A stretch of 64,000 bases of DNA from Thamnaconus septentrionalis (taxonomy: Eukaryota > Chordata > Actinopteri > Tetraodontiformes > Monacanthidae). A program made the translations under genes and the position numbers. The notes beneath the pieces are model-generated. The model did not search any database, was not told the DNA's origin, and saw nothing but the letters and a program-made list of their open reading frames with translations. The stretch spans positions 5,816,001 to 5,880,000 of the forward strand of contig CM020509.1 in assembly GCA_009823395.1 (NCBI GenBank), written 5' to 3'. Each line of letters starts with the position of its first letter. Position 1 is the stretch's first letter. Positions 50,829 to 62,554 of the stretch are shown piece by piece.

Positions 50829-52705
50829 GTAACGCGCTGACTTCCTTCTCATCCTTTTTTTTTTTAATCATTAGAAGCAATTTATTGCATCGGTAATTGA
50901 TCAACATTATTATTATTATTCTTTATTTATTTCATTTCCCCTCCTCCTCCTGCACGTCTGCGCCGACAGAGCCGGAGTTGAACGCCGCCCGCCGCCGTCA
51001 CACAACTCGCATGTGACAAAGAAAAACACAACAACATTTTTTTTAAATGCATTGCAGTGGCCGTGCACCGGCATTTCTCCCGTTAGCCCCGGCCTTATTG
51101 TCACTGCAGCCACAGTCTATTGTACTCGTCTCTCCCTTGTGGATCCTCTCGTCTTTATGAGGGGGCGGGGTGTGTTGCTTTAAAATGGTACCGCAGCCTC
51201 ACACATGCAAATTGATAACGCACTGCCTCACGCTGCCCCCATCCTCCACCAAAAAAAAACAAAAACCCACAAGTCCACAGGTTGGAGGGGAGAGGGGTGA
51301 AGAAAAAAAATCATGTTTGTGGCTTTTTTTTTTTTGTTTTGTATTTTTGGGGGGAGTTAAGTTGCTGATGGTCACCTGCACGTCCCGGAGCTCCTGAACC
51401 CTCCAACATCTGTTGTCGTTCCAACTGTTTCAACTGTTTACTGGCTCCAGATTTAATTAACTGGGATGGATTTGTTTCAGTTGGGTGGACTCACTAATTT
51501 TATTTTTTTTTGTCCCCTTTCCCGGCACGTTTCCATACATAAATTGAAATTAAAGACTTTGGCAGGCGCCTCCCATCCCATTTTCTCCCGTGGCTCGGTG
51601 TTAAAGCGTTTGTACTTTCACCTGAAGTGAAATATTCGCTGCAAGTGCAAAACTGCGATGCCCGTTTAACGGGATTCGGTGCCCAAAATTGGTGCTCTTT
51701 CAAAAAAAAAAGAAAGATGGGAAGCATATCGGCTACTTTGCTTTTGCCGCTTTCATCGTCCGCCCTGGAAAAACATTAAAACAAGTTGTTGTTTGGAACC
51801 TGCTGCTTTCCAATTGCAAAAGTTTTCTCTCTGCGTCTCTGTATTTAGCGTGACACAGTACACGGGTGTGGCAATCAGTTGCTGAAAAAAACGTCTAATT
51901 GAAAAAAAACTCCAACTGTTGGTGCAAAGCCGCTGAAAACAAGTTTGAAAGGAGATGACTTGCAGATTTACTCTTTCTCATCAACACAACAGCGCCCGAT
52001 GATTATGGCTTCTCTCACATCCTCACAAGTACTACTTAATTATATGGACCAAATGGAAGAAAGTGGTTTTAATATTTATGAAGTATAATATTATAGTGTA
52101 TTGCCGAGAGCTTTTAAAATGGCACCGGGACGATGATACATTACGGCATTTCCTGACTCGGCCTCTCAACCACTCACCCAGGAAAAAAACTGCAGACGCC
52201 TTCAGAAGGCACCGCACGTCCGATATTTAAGTCGACGCGCGGTGAAGGATTGTGGGTAACGTATGCAAACAGGCCGCCCCCAGGTGTTGCTTTCTGGGCT
52301 TTTTCTTTTTCCGCTGACTTGCCTTTGATTAATCATTTGGGCTTGACAACGTGGCCTCGCAGGACAGAGATGGATTGAAGCGCTTAGCCGACCAATAGCG
52401 ACAAAAGACAAAGAGTAATCGGTTGCGCGGCCCGGCGGTGGCCGCTGCCGAGCGGCAGCAGATGCATCAACGGCGGAATAAGTCCTGAGCCGGGCGGCCG
52501 CGCCGGGGTCACGCGGCCACCGTCCCACTTGCGTTTATAGGCGACCGGTAAATATGAGCGGGCCAACGGGGCGAGGCTCCCCTCTCTGAGGGCCGTCGCG
52601 CCCGAGAGGCGTCGCGATGGATTGTTCCGCCGGCGGCAAGGTGAGCCTGTGGAGCAAAGGCGGCTATATTTTCCACCTGCCTGAGCGGCCGGGCGGCGAG
52701 GAAGT

Positions 52706-52725
52706 GATTAATCGTACGATTAATC
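52706..52725. promoter_or_regulatory. Perfect 20-bp palindrome with paired TAAT cores
   Basis: GATTAATCGTACGATTAATC is identical on both strands. It contains ATTAATCG twice in opposite orientation around a central TAC/GTA. TAAT/ATTA are homeodomain cores, so a head-to-head homeodomain dimer site is possible. No binding data exist here. Confidence 0.5.
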
Positions 52726-52823
52726 GTCATCGAATTTTATTTGTTTCGTTTTAGCATCCGTCAGGGCTGTGATTTTCAAAAGCTGCGGCCCCCACGCTGG
52801 TATTTATCTTCACCGTGGCTGGG

Positions 52824-52824
<1 letters not shown>

Positions 52825-52860
<36 letters not shown>

Positions 52861-52870
52861 CGCGTGCGTT
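52825..52870. repeat. (GT)n microsatellite with GC-rich end
   Basis: A GT tract of about 32 bp passes into GCGTGCGCGTGCG. Confidence 0.92.
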
Positions 52871-53679
52871 TTGTTTATTTTGGTTTGGCCAATATACGCT
52901 GGTAATTGGAGGGGTGGGCAACGCCGCTGAGGAGGTGGGAGTATTGTGAAGCAGCCATCTTTATATGTGTCAGTGGTAATTAGATTGAAAAAGTAGTTTT
53001 TGCGTCCCTGGGGGAAGGGAGGGAGGGAGGTGACGGGGGGGTAACTTTGCCGAGTGAAGCACGGCAGCGCGCATGCAATCAAGCACCGAGGTAATAGCCG
53101 CAGTATCATAAATCATAATGGGGCCGATAGACCTCCGATGCACGCGCCAGGCTTATTGTTGCCGTGTCCAAACCCCCCACCGCTGACCCACCCCATTTCA
53201 CCCCACTCCTGGCTCCGCCTCCTCGCCGTTAAATAGATGTCAAGGCTCCAAGGCCGCTCAAAAGCACCCCGACGAATTTAGGATATATAGCGAGGCTGTC
53301 GTGCGGGTCGGCTCCGGATGAACTCCTCCATAATTTATGTTGCGGGAGGATGACCTGCTGTTTAATTCATGTCGTGTCTGAATGAGGTCAATTTGGGAGT
53401 GTTTATTGGGCCGCGCCGCGTCTTTCCTCCCGCAGACCTCGGAGTTAAAAAGGTCCCGTGCAGCTCGTTGCTTTTTCGTCGTCGTGGAGGCGCTCGATTT
53501 TTCCTTTTTTCGCGCTTTCTCTCTGACCGACGCTTGGAACCAGCAGCCTGTATTACAGCGCACGAGCGTGCATTTCACGACTGATCGCGGCCCGTGAAGT
53601 GCTCGTGACTCCTGCGGTGTTTTTATTTTATTGTGTTTTTTTCTTTTTCACGGTCATCTCATCCTCTTCCAAAAAGAAT

Positions 53680-53710
53680 CCCAATCAGGCTTCTGGAAAA
53701 GCAGGTAAGT
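53680..53710 (+). other. Strong orphan splice donor, possible alternative exon end
   Basis: GGAAAAGCAG|GTAAGTG at 53704|53705 matches the donor consensus at every important position. A pyrimidine-rich stretch at 53620-53665 could serve as an acceptor tract ending CCAAAAAG, which would give a roughly 28-nt exon. Alternatively the GC-rich sequence from about 53400 could be a first exon. I do not recognise the encoded peptide. Confidence 0.3.
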
Positions 53711-55439
53711 GTGAAATTGTCCGAGAGAGTGATGTCATCGGGGAGATAGAAAACCCTTGTTTTTAATTAAAACTCAAGTAGCCTAATGTGAAAGAGAATT
53801 GAGCACCTGAAAAGCTTTGACGCAGCAGCGTCTGCCGGGAAGGGCAATTATGAATTTGAAATATAATTACATTCATCGATAAAAATGTGGAGTTCTGCAG
53901 TGAGTCCCCCCCCCCCTTCACATTGTCGCCGTTTGGTGGATTTTAGCGGAGTGGTTTTGCAGAAACAAAAAAAATAATGAACCGCCGCTTGAAAGGAAAA
54001 TAGTTAAATATTCAGAAAAATACTCGAGTTTGCCGTTTGTGCTGCTCGGGCTCACTTGGCTAGACTCTGTTCATCCAAGCAGAAGGCTGCTTCCCCTCCA
54101 CCAGTGCAGCTGCTCAAGAGTCCAGCAAAACACAATTTTTTGAAAAGAAAAAGAGCCAAAATAAATTAAACATTCATTGTGTCCGTAGGAGGGGAAGCGT
54201 CTTTTCATTTTGATACGGGAAATCAATTGTCAGCGCGACAAAGGCAGGACCACACAGACATTGACATTCACGACATCACTCTTTCATTCCTCATCCGGCA
54301 AATTAAAATTGCCTTGTTTGTTTTTGTTTTTTGGCCCACAAACATCCTCTATTTTTTTTCAAAGACATTTACTAAGTGTCAGAGAAATGAAAAATGGAGA
54401 AATTAGGCTCATTTGAGCAGCGTCTCGGCTTAATCGGCCGCATTTTAGGAGCTCGTCTGCGGGCGGAAGGATGAGAAAAATAATCGGCAAACATTAAAAT
54501 CACATCAGGGCTGTGGAGATTTCCGATCAGGTTGGATGGGTTTTCGCCGTCCCTCCGAATGTTGGCAGCTGCCCTGGGACCAGTGACTTTGAGGACAGGG
54601 TGATAAAAGTCAACGTCACGGTTGAATGAAGGGGGAACTTCATCTTTAGCTTTGAAATACTTCAAGTCGTCAAGGAACAGCTGAGTCGTTGCTCGCTGTT
54701 AATGTCCCGGCTGCAGCAGGTCACCGTCCCTCAGTGGTGGAAATAATGAGTCCCAGTGAGTCGACTCGCTGTGTGGGTCAGGAGCCAAAGTCATCGGCTG
54801 TTTGATTGAGTCGCATCGCAGTTTCCGCTCAGCCCCTTGAATTGCCAGTGTGTTTTGCATTGCATTGTCCGGAAACAGGAATCTAAGGTTAAAATTGCAG
54901 CTCGTTGCTTCAAACCGGTTTTCAAACCAGTCGCCATCCAACATTTTACACTTTAGTTCTAAAGTGCAGTTTCTCTGAAATTTTTAAATAATATTTTCTC
55001 CAAAATGCACATCAAGTGGTTTTATTGAAACTCACATCAATAGCGCTGCAAACTTGCGCGGAGATGTTTCGTTTCCCAAGTTTTCCTACAATTTCTATTC
55101 TTTTTTTTTCGTTATTTTTTGAATTTCACATTCACCAAACAGCAGACAATCACAGCTGGGTCACCACCAGCCTCTTTCATGCCCGGCTAAAGTAAACAAC
55201 CGTGGACACGGCGGCGGCTCTTTTTCAAGGTGGGAGCCTCGCACAGGAAGAAAGGCATTGTGTTGTTTTCCAAGCCTAACAACGCACGCTGCGCGCGCTA
55301 ACACATGCTGACTCGCGGTTGCAGGCGTCAACGACACGGGCGTGAAACAAGAACAGAAACTCTTCCCGCAGCAATGAATAAACATTCAGAAAGTTTATTT
55401 TTCTCTCCTCCTACTTCTCATCCGTCAGCGGCACCAGCG

Positions 55440-55460
55440 TTTTTTTTTTTTTTTTTTTTT
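55440..55460. repeat. Poly-T tract
   Basis: About 21 T in a row in otherwise GC-rich sequence. Confidence 0.9.
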
Positions 55461-56429
55461 TGCCGCCATGTGTGCATTTTGCGGCGGGTCGGCTCACAGC
55501 GACTCGAGTAAACACGGTAATGATGTCGGCTGCGATGGAGGTCCTCCGCTGTTTCACCCGCGGAAACGTCCGCGGGCGTCATTATCCAAACGGCGGTGCC
55601 AGTGGGTGGCGGCCGCGGAAAGCCGGAGGTGAAACAGGCCATTTAGCCGCATCGCGGCGTCTCTCATCCGGGGGGTCGGAGCTCGGCCCCTCGCTATCAG
55701 CAAAGCCGTCATTAGCGAGCCGCCGATCGCTTTCGCAGCGGCAAAGTTTGACGCTTTCTCTCTCCGCAGAGGCCGCCCTAATGCGTTCAGATGATCGTCG
55801 TCTGATTTTTTAGGGTGTTTTTTTATATGCGCATTTATGGATTTTCTTTTTTTTTTGCAAAGTGATGGGAAAGAAAAGAAAGCTTGGCGGAGGAGTAAAG
55901 CGGCCAAGTGGGAGGGAAAGCTGGGAGTTTGTAATTTAGCTGCAAACGCGGTTAAATGTTGTTTGTGCGCGTGTCTTTTTCCTCGAGAACGAAATGTTTC
56001 TAGCGACCCGGCTCCTTCTTTTTAATGACTGAAGAGCGTGCGGAGGTTATCTAATTTGAATTTAGAAAACAACCCAAAAAAGTCCATTTGTCGGGCTTCC
56101 TGTTCTGCGCTGCCTCACGCTGCTTCTATTAACATCAGATGGGTGTTTATTAAAAGTTGTCAAACAGACAGATTATGAAAATGGAAGCAATCTTCCGTAT
56201 TTGAATCCAACAATATTGTCACGAATTTGATCTACTTTTTCTTTTTTTTTTTCCTATTTCCCCCTCCTCCGTCTCCCCCGGAAAAGCCAGACGGCTCGCG
56301 TCGCTCGCGGAATGGCGATAAGGATTTTCGATTGTCTCCGGGGGCCTTTTCATAACGTCTCAGAGGGCAGCTCGCGGGTTTCATCCGCCAAATGCCAGGC
56401 GCATCTGCATACAATAGGAGGCATCAGAA

Positions 56430-56560
56430 CTCCTTGGCCCCGCCTTTCATCCACCTTCACATCCTTCATAATCGGGGGGCGCTGAAAGGGAACGGAGGCA
56501 AAGAGGAGCTTTTTATCCCGCTATAAAAGGCCACTTAGGCAGATAGTTCTCCCAAGACTC
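56430..56560 (+). promoter_or_regulatory. Candidate TATA-box promoter inside the long intron
   Basis: CTATAAAAGGCC at 56521-56532 is a full TATA-box match. A GC-box-like GGCCCCGCCTTTC lies about 85 bp upstream, and a GGGGGGCGCTG element at about 56474. Transcription would be expected near 56550. The following 200 bp is T-rich and then a CT microsatellite, and I see no obvious first exon with a donor. It could be an alternative promoter, an enhancer-RNA start, or chance. Confidence 0.35.
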
Positions 56561-56699
56561 ATCAGCTTTTGCTCCCTTTTATTATTATTTTTTTTTTTTT
56601 TTTATCCCTGGCAGCACATGAAGGAATTTGAGGAAGGGGGCAAACATTCCATCCAATTAAGGATATCGTCCACCTCTCTCTCTCTCTCCCTTACTTCTT

Positions 56700-56703
<4 letters not shown>

Positions 56704-56747
<44 letters not shown>
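56704..56747. repeat. (CT)22 microsatellite
   Basis: A pure CT tract of 44 bp, with a shorter CT run at about 56674-56688. Confidence 0.94.
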
Positions 56748-56751
<4 letters not shown>

Positions 56752-59700
56752 CTTAACATCAATCACAGAGCAGCCTGAAGGTGCCCTTCACTTACAGTTA
56801 CCTTTTTACCTCCCGCTCAATTTTTTTTAAAAATTGTTGGCTTTGATGCAGGCTTCCCGCCGATGCTAAGCTAAACTTTGAAGCTATGACCCAGATGTGG
56901 CTGAGACTGCTCTTTCCTCATTTCCATTTTTTTTCCTTCTTTTTTTTTTTTTTGCAAACGTGCAGTGCAGTGCATCGTTAGCAATGCGGCACGATCGAAG
57001 TTGCAGCAACATGAGTTGGTTTTCTTTTGGGGGTGTTAGGGGCTATTTGTTTAGGAAAGTGAAGAGGGGAGAGACGGAAGGGGCCCGTGTCTGGCTTTGT
57101 TCTATTCCTGGGGATGGCTGCTGGAGGATCTACTGCAAGAGTATTCATTATTTAGATGGCAGACGGAATGGAGGGGAAACGGACGGATTCACGAGCCGCT
57201 TGACGACGACACGTGTGTCACTGCACTTGACTTAAAGCGGCGAGGAGAGAAAAGTTGAAAATGATGATTCCTAAGACGGGACCCTTGTCGCGGACGGGAC
57301 GCTAACTGAAACCGACAGCGCGAACTCGGATTGACGGCGCTAATGGAGGGAGCCGTAGCGGCGGGTCGCTGGGCGTGCAGCCTCCCAGAGCCACGCAGGT
57401 TTTGATTCTGCGGGCGGCGCCGTTTCCACGGAAATGGCAAAGTCCGGAGCGTGACTCGACGCTCACCTTTAGCGCTACGCCGCTGCCGTCACGCGAACTG
57501 TAATTTTTCTTTTTTTTATTATTCCCTGGAGGTTTGATTTTTTTTTTCATGTTTACCTTTCTTTTTTTTTTATCCCCCATCTGTCAGATGTGTCGAGCTT
57601 GAGGCCCGTGGGACAAATCCAGCCCACCGCGTCATTCTATTCGTCAGGCGAGAGCTTGAAAGAGGGATGTTTACGCTGCGTGTTGCGCCGAATACCACGT
57701 CTCCCGCGATAGATATGGATTTGAGATCTCTCCGCCCGGTTGCAGATCTCACATACCGAGAGCTGAAGTGGAGAAACACACGCAAATTATCCGGAAAGAG
57801 AAAAATTTGATCGGAAAAACTCACTGCAAAAACCACAACGGCTGATGTTTGATGACAAATGTGTGCGTTGGATGCAGTGACGAGGGTTCATCACCTATTC
57901 ATTGAAAAGCCTTTTGTCATGACCATGCAGAACTCTACCCTTGCAAGGGTTTTTATAGGTGTAACAGCACAGTATATATCTTTCAGTTAAACGACCTTTC
58001 TGAAGAAAACACGTGCTGATGAGAAGGGTGGAAATGAGTTTGACAGTGTCGCACTTGGCTGATTTTTTTTTTTTTTTCAACGGGCTTTATGAACACAGTG
58101 GATGTGAGCGGATTTGAGGAGACGTTAGTGTCGTTTGCTTGATTATAAAATATAATGAGGTTTGTCCTCTCACCTGCTTGTGTTCTTGCCGAGAGGGGCC
58201 AGATGGGGATGAGTGGGGGAGTGGGAATGCCACCACCAGTGTTCTTCTTTGGGTGGAAAAAAAAGCAAAAATTAAAATAAAAAGTGCGTCCAAGATCCCA
58301 AAAAAAAAAAAAATCGCTCTAATTCGCTTAGAGCTGCAGCGCAGCAGCGGCAAGGCATCATTTTCTCTCGGCTAACAGCAGCGTCTCTATCAGCTTGGAG
58401 TGTTTACACTGACAGTGTTTGGGCCTGGACTCACAGAATGTCCCGTGATTAATGCGCCGCCACGCCGCGGCGGCGGAGGATGTCTCTCGGTGGTCTACTT
58501 CTCCTTCTCGGCTACTCCTCCCTGATATTTCGCTAATGTGCCTCGGCAATGAAGAGATTGATAGTGATCATTACACGCCTCTCCAAGAGTAATGTCACAT
58601 CCCTGCGTGATCCCAGCCGGCCTCTGATTCCAGCGCGGCCGCGTTGTGTTCAACTTCAACCCGAGATGATAATAATAAAACAAAAGGAGAAAATCCTTCT
58701 ACCTTCTGTTATCAATAGAAAACAAAACCAAAAAGCTCCCGGAGCATGCCGGGCATATTTGAATATAGCGCCTCCAAATCTGAACCGACTCTGTCACAGG
58801 ATTATTATCGCATCAAACGAGGAAATGAGTCTTTTACCTGCAGCGCGTGGCGAGCAATATCGCCCTTTCCCCACCAGTCCATTCCCAAACAGAGGTGTTA
58901 AGGGTCAGTCGTTTGTTTTTCCCGTGCGTCGAGTCCTCACAGCTGGGTTGATTTGTTTATCGGTATGTGTTTAGCCCTTGGCCCCAATCTTCTAAGAGAG
59001 AGAGAAAGAAAAAAGGTTTAGCATTTAAATTGGTTGATCCGCCACATGTTTGCTAAACCTGTTTTTTTTTTTTTTTCTTTCCCTCTTAAAAGCATTACAT
59101 TGATGAAACGCAGGCGCTAATCCCTGCGGCTGTGCAACCTTATCTGACTAAACACCTGACAATGAGATCCTGTTGTCACTCTGGGAGCACAAAGACTCTT
59201 AATAAACGTGTCTTTATGTCGTTATTGACCTCCCCCCCACCTGACGCCGAGCGCCGCCGTGCCCGCAAGCTAGCCAAGCAACCGCTGTCCCCTGTCTTGG
59301 AAGTTTGCAGTTTGGATACATTAAAGCCCATTAAAGCGGAAAGTCGAAATTTTGAGCCATGAGCCAAACTTGTGTCCGTCCTTGTCCAGACGTGGACTTA
59401 TTTAGCATGCTAGCTCCCTCTCTGCTAATCCCACAACCATGCTACAACAGATTTAGCCTTGATGGAAATACTGACGTCCAAAAATAGAACAGCTGCATAT
59501 TTTCTCCAAAGCGGTGCGGTTTCATGCTTCTGAAACGTGCCCACGCTGGGCCTGGTGTGAGCTTTTGCACTGACTTTAATGGCCACAGTCTGCTGCGGAG
59601 CCACGACCACGCCGCAGACGCTTTTGGTGTGCATTAGGGGTAGGACAGTTGGGTAACTTCCCAACTTTTTCGGTGCTCAAAGAGCTGAAAGTTAACGTGG

Positions 59701-62498
59701 ACAAACTTCCACGGCTGTAAGTCCTCGGTGTCAGCCTGGACGCTGCTTTAGCATACTAGCTTTCACCGCTAATCCTACAATCTCCTGTATGCATTTCCCC
59801 CCTCTGCTTATATTACCGCTGGCTGACTCTCTAGTATCACACTTTCCTTTGTAAGCTCAGCCCGACCAGACGTTTTGTCAATACTGTCGCCTATGAATAT
59901 GTAGCGGACAAAGTGGCCTTTACCTGGACGGTGGCAGATGTGATTTCTAACTAAATCATAGGGATTACATTATTGACACTGCCTTGAATAAACATTAGGA
60001 TGAGGTCAAACTCGCCCGCCCGTGTTTGCGCAGCGTCCGGAACACGTTGAGGTTTGTAAATCGGGCAGGGCTTTACGGCGGCCGGCCTTGAATAATCACG
60101 TCGAAATTATCATAACTCAACAAGGGAGATCGGGTCACGATACAATTACAGTGCTGACAGGGAGGAAGGATCGTGTGGAGCGATCAGCTTCCTGACTATC
60201 TGCACTGCACCTTTATGGCCCTTTCCAATCGCATTCACTTCACATCCTCCGTATGACCACCGTGGTATCTCGTCATCCGGTCGAGGGAGGCTAATTCAAA
60301 CAGCGACAGTCTATTTAAGAGTTATGGCCGAAACATGATGCTAGCGAGCGAGTGCGTCGGTGCCAACTCTGGCTTCTCCGCCGCGTCAATAGGCCCGCGC
60401 TCCACTTTTCCCGGTCCAGGAATGGAGGATACGCTGCTTATGCGATGATGATGATGATAATAATCCGAGCCGGGTAACTTCACCAGCTGCCGCCTTTCAT
60501 AAACTGATGACTTATGGTTCGCCATATGCCGCCCGCCGCCCGCTTCCACCGCCTCCTTTCTCTCAGATTTCACTTCTCAGTTTCCATTGTCAGTCTCGTC
60601 TCGGCTTTTTATGACTCTAATTCTGATGGATGTCTTCCAGTGTGAAATGACTTAGCCGGCCGTGAACGTGAACCGCCCTCTCCCTCCGCCGCCCCCCACC
60701 CCCACCCCTGCTGCCATTTGGCGAGCGGGTGGAAAAGCGCCGGGACCATCAGAGAGCCTGCGTGTTGACGATGCACCTCCCTTATCTAATTGGGGCAAAG
60801 CAAACGTGATTAGGCCCAATCTGATGGACCATCAGCGCCTTGCGCCGCAGAGACGCTTCGCCGTCAATCCAATCCGCCCTGCTGCTGCTGTTGTTGCTCA
60901 ACTTCGTCTTTGAATTTTTTTTTTGGGGGGGGGGGAAACTTTAATTACTGTTATTCTTTTCTTGTTTTGTTTGTTCTTTTTTTTCAGGCATCGTGCAACA
61001 CCTGCTGTTAATTAAACTCGAGCACAGAAAAGGCGTATTGCAGATTACTGAGTGTGTCATCTTCGACTATAATGTCTCTAGGCAGTCTGAGAAATGCCCA
61101 GAAATGAGATTTATTTTCCTTCCTCCGCTTGCTCCACTTTTCATTTATACCTCCCGGTCTGTAGGTGTCGCTCTCTTTCTTGCCTCAACTGTTCAGTTCT
61201 ACTGGTTGCCAGGTTGCCACACCTGACCAGATATCCCCCCAGCCCCCAAGCTGGGACAGCGGCAATAAAGGCAGGCAGCAGGTCAATCGAGGGATCTCTG
61301 TCGACATAATGTAATAATAATAAAAATGTGGAGTATGAAGCTGTAAAGTACAGCTGGGCGTAAACGCCACTAATGCTAACGCCGCTCACCAGCAATTAAA
61401 CCTAATGTGTCTCGGATCAGACCGCAGAGTTTAGTCCTGGCAGCTGTTTGCTGTTGTGTAATTTGTTTAGACATGCTGACTCATGCTTTACGTGGCTGGC
61501 TTTCACTTATAGACCCAGTAATGTGCTAACATGGTGGCTTGTTGTTAGCAGCTAATGTGTCTGTGAGGCAGTCAGCCAGTAACTTGGCAACTCCCGAACT
61601 TCCAAGCTCAGATCATTTTCAGCCTGTCTGACAACTTGCTTGGATGCAATTTCTGCACGTGATTCAACCTTTTAGATCAATATTACATGAACTTTTTTTC
61701 AGGAAAATATGAAGTATAATTCCCCAGTTTTGCAAAAGTATCATCCTGGCACTTTTTTGTCTGTCCTACCTTTAGACAAGCAATTACCTTGTACTTCAGT
61801 AGAACCTCTTCCAGGTGTCAGTCATTAAAATGCTTCCAGCCAGGTGTCGGCTTCGCCCTCTTAAACTATCTGTTTTTTTGTATTGTTCATTTTTCAATAA
61901 GACTTGAAAAAGGAATTAAAAGGCTTTTTTTTACAACTAAAACTGGAGTTTGAGTCACAGCCACAGCTTGGCGTGACCTCAGCAGCTTTCATTATGCTGC
62001 GCAAAGAATTTGGAAGTAATTCATTTAGTTTTAACGCCGCTCGAGCTTCACTCCTGCAATTAGCCTCGGATGCCTTTGCCAGGCAAGCCGACGAGTTCTC
62101 TCCTCCTTTTATTCATGTACACAGAATGAAGACTCCAAGAATAAAGTTGACAAATGCCATTTCTGCCTGTCATCAGGAGGCACAAGGTCTGACAGTCAGT
62201 CAGTCCTTGATTCTTTTTTTATTTTCACAGTCCAGAGGTGAGCAATGATGAAGCCTCCTCGCCTCTCCTCACCTTTCCCTCGTCTCCCCTCTCCGTCAAA
62301 GGCGCGGGCGACATGGTGTACCGCGCGTAAGCGCGTGTGACGTGGCTCAGACGTCGAGGCGTGAGCGAGGCGCTAATTGATGCCTGCTGCGGCACAAATT
62401 GCATCAGTGAAGGAACCGAATGCAGATTGAGTTGCCTGAGGAGGCCAAACGGAGAAGGCGTGCAGCAGGGAGCATGATGGATGCTGTCAACGCCTCCT

Positions 62499-62501
<3 letters not shown>

Positions 62502-62552
<51 letters not shown>
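62502..62552. repeat. (TG)25 microsatellite
   Basis: A pure TG tract of 51 bp. Confidence 0.95.

Positions 62553-62554
<2 letters not shown>

Noticed and set aside
60960..61226. Strong pyrimidine tract and CAG at about 60988 followed by an open frame
   Set aside because: The frame (IVQHLLLIKLEHRKG...) does not match the expected next teneurin segment and no good donor ends it. It is most likely an intronic poly-T stretch.
61904..62248. Plus-strand open frame of 114 codons with balanced composition
   Set aside because: No domain or family recognised and no convincing splice pair; not enough to call a gene.
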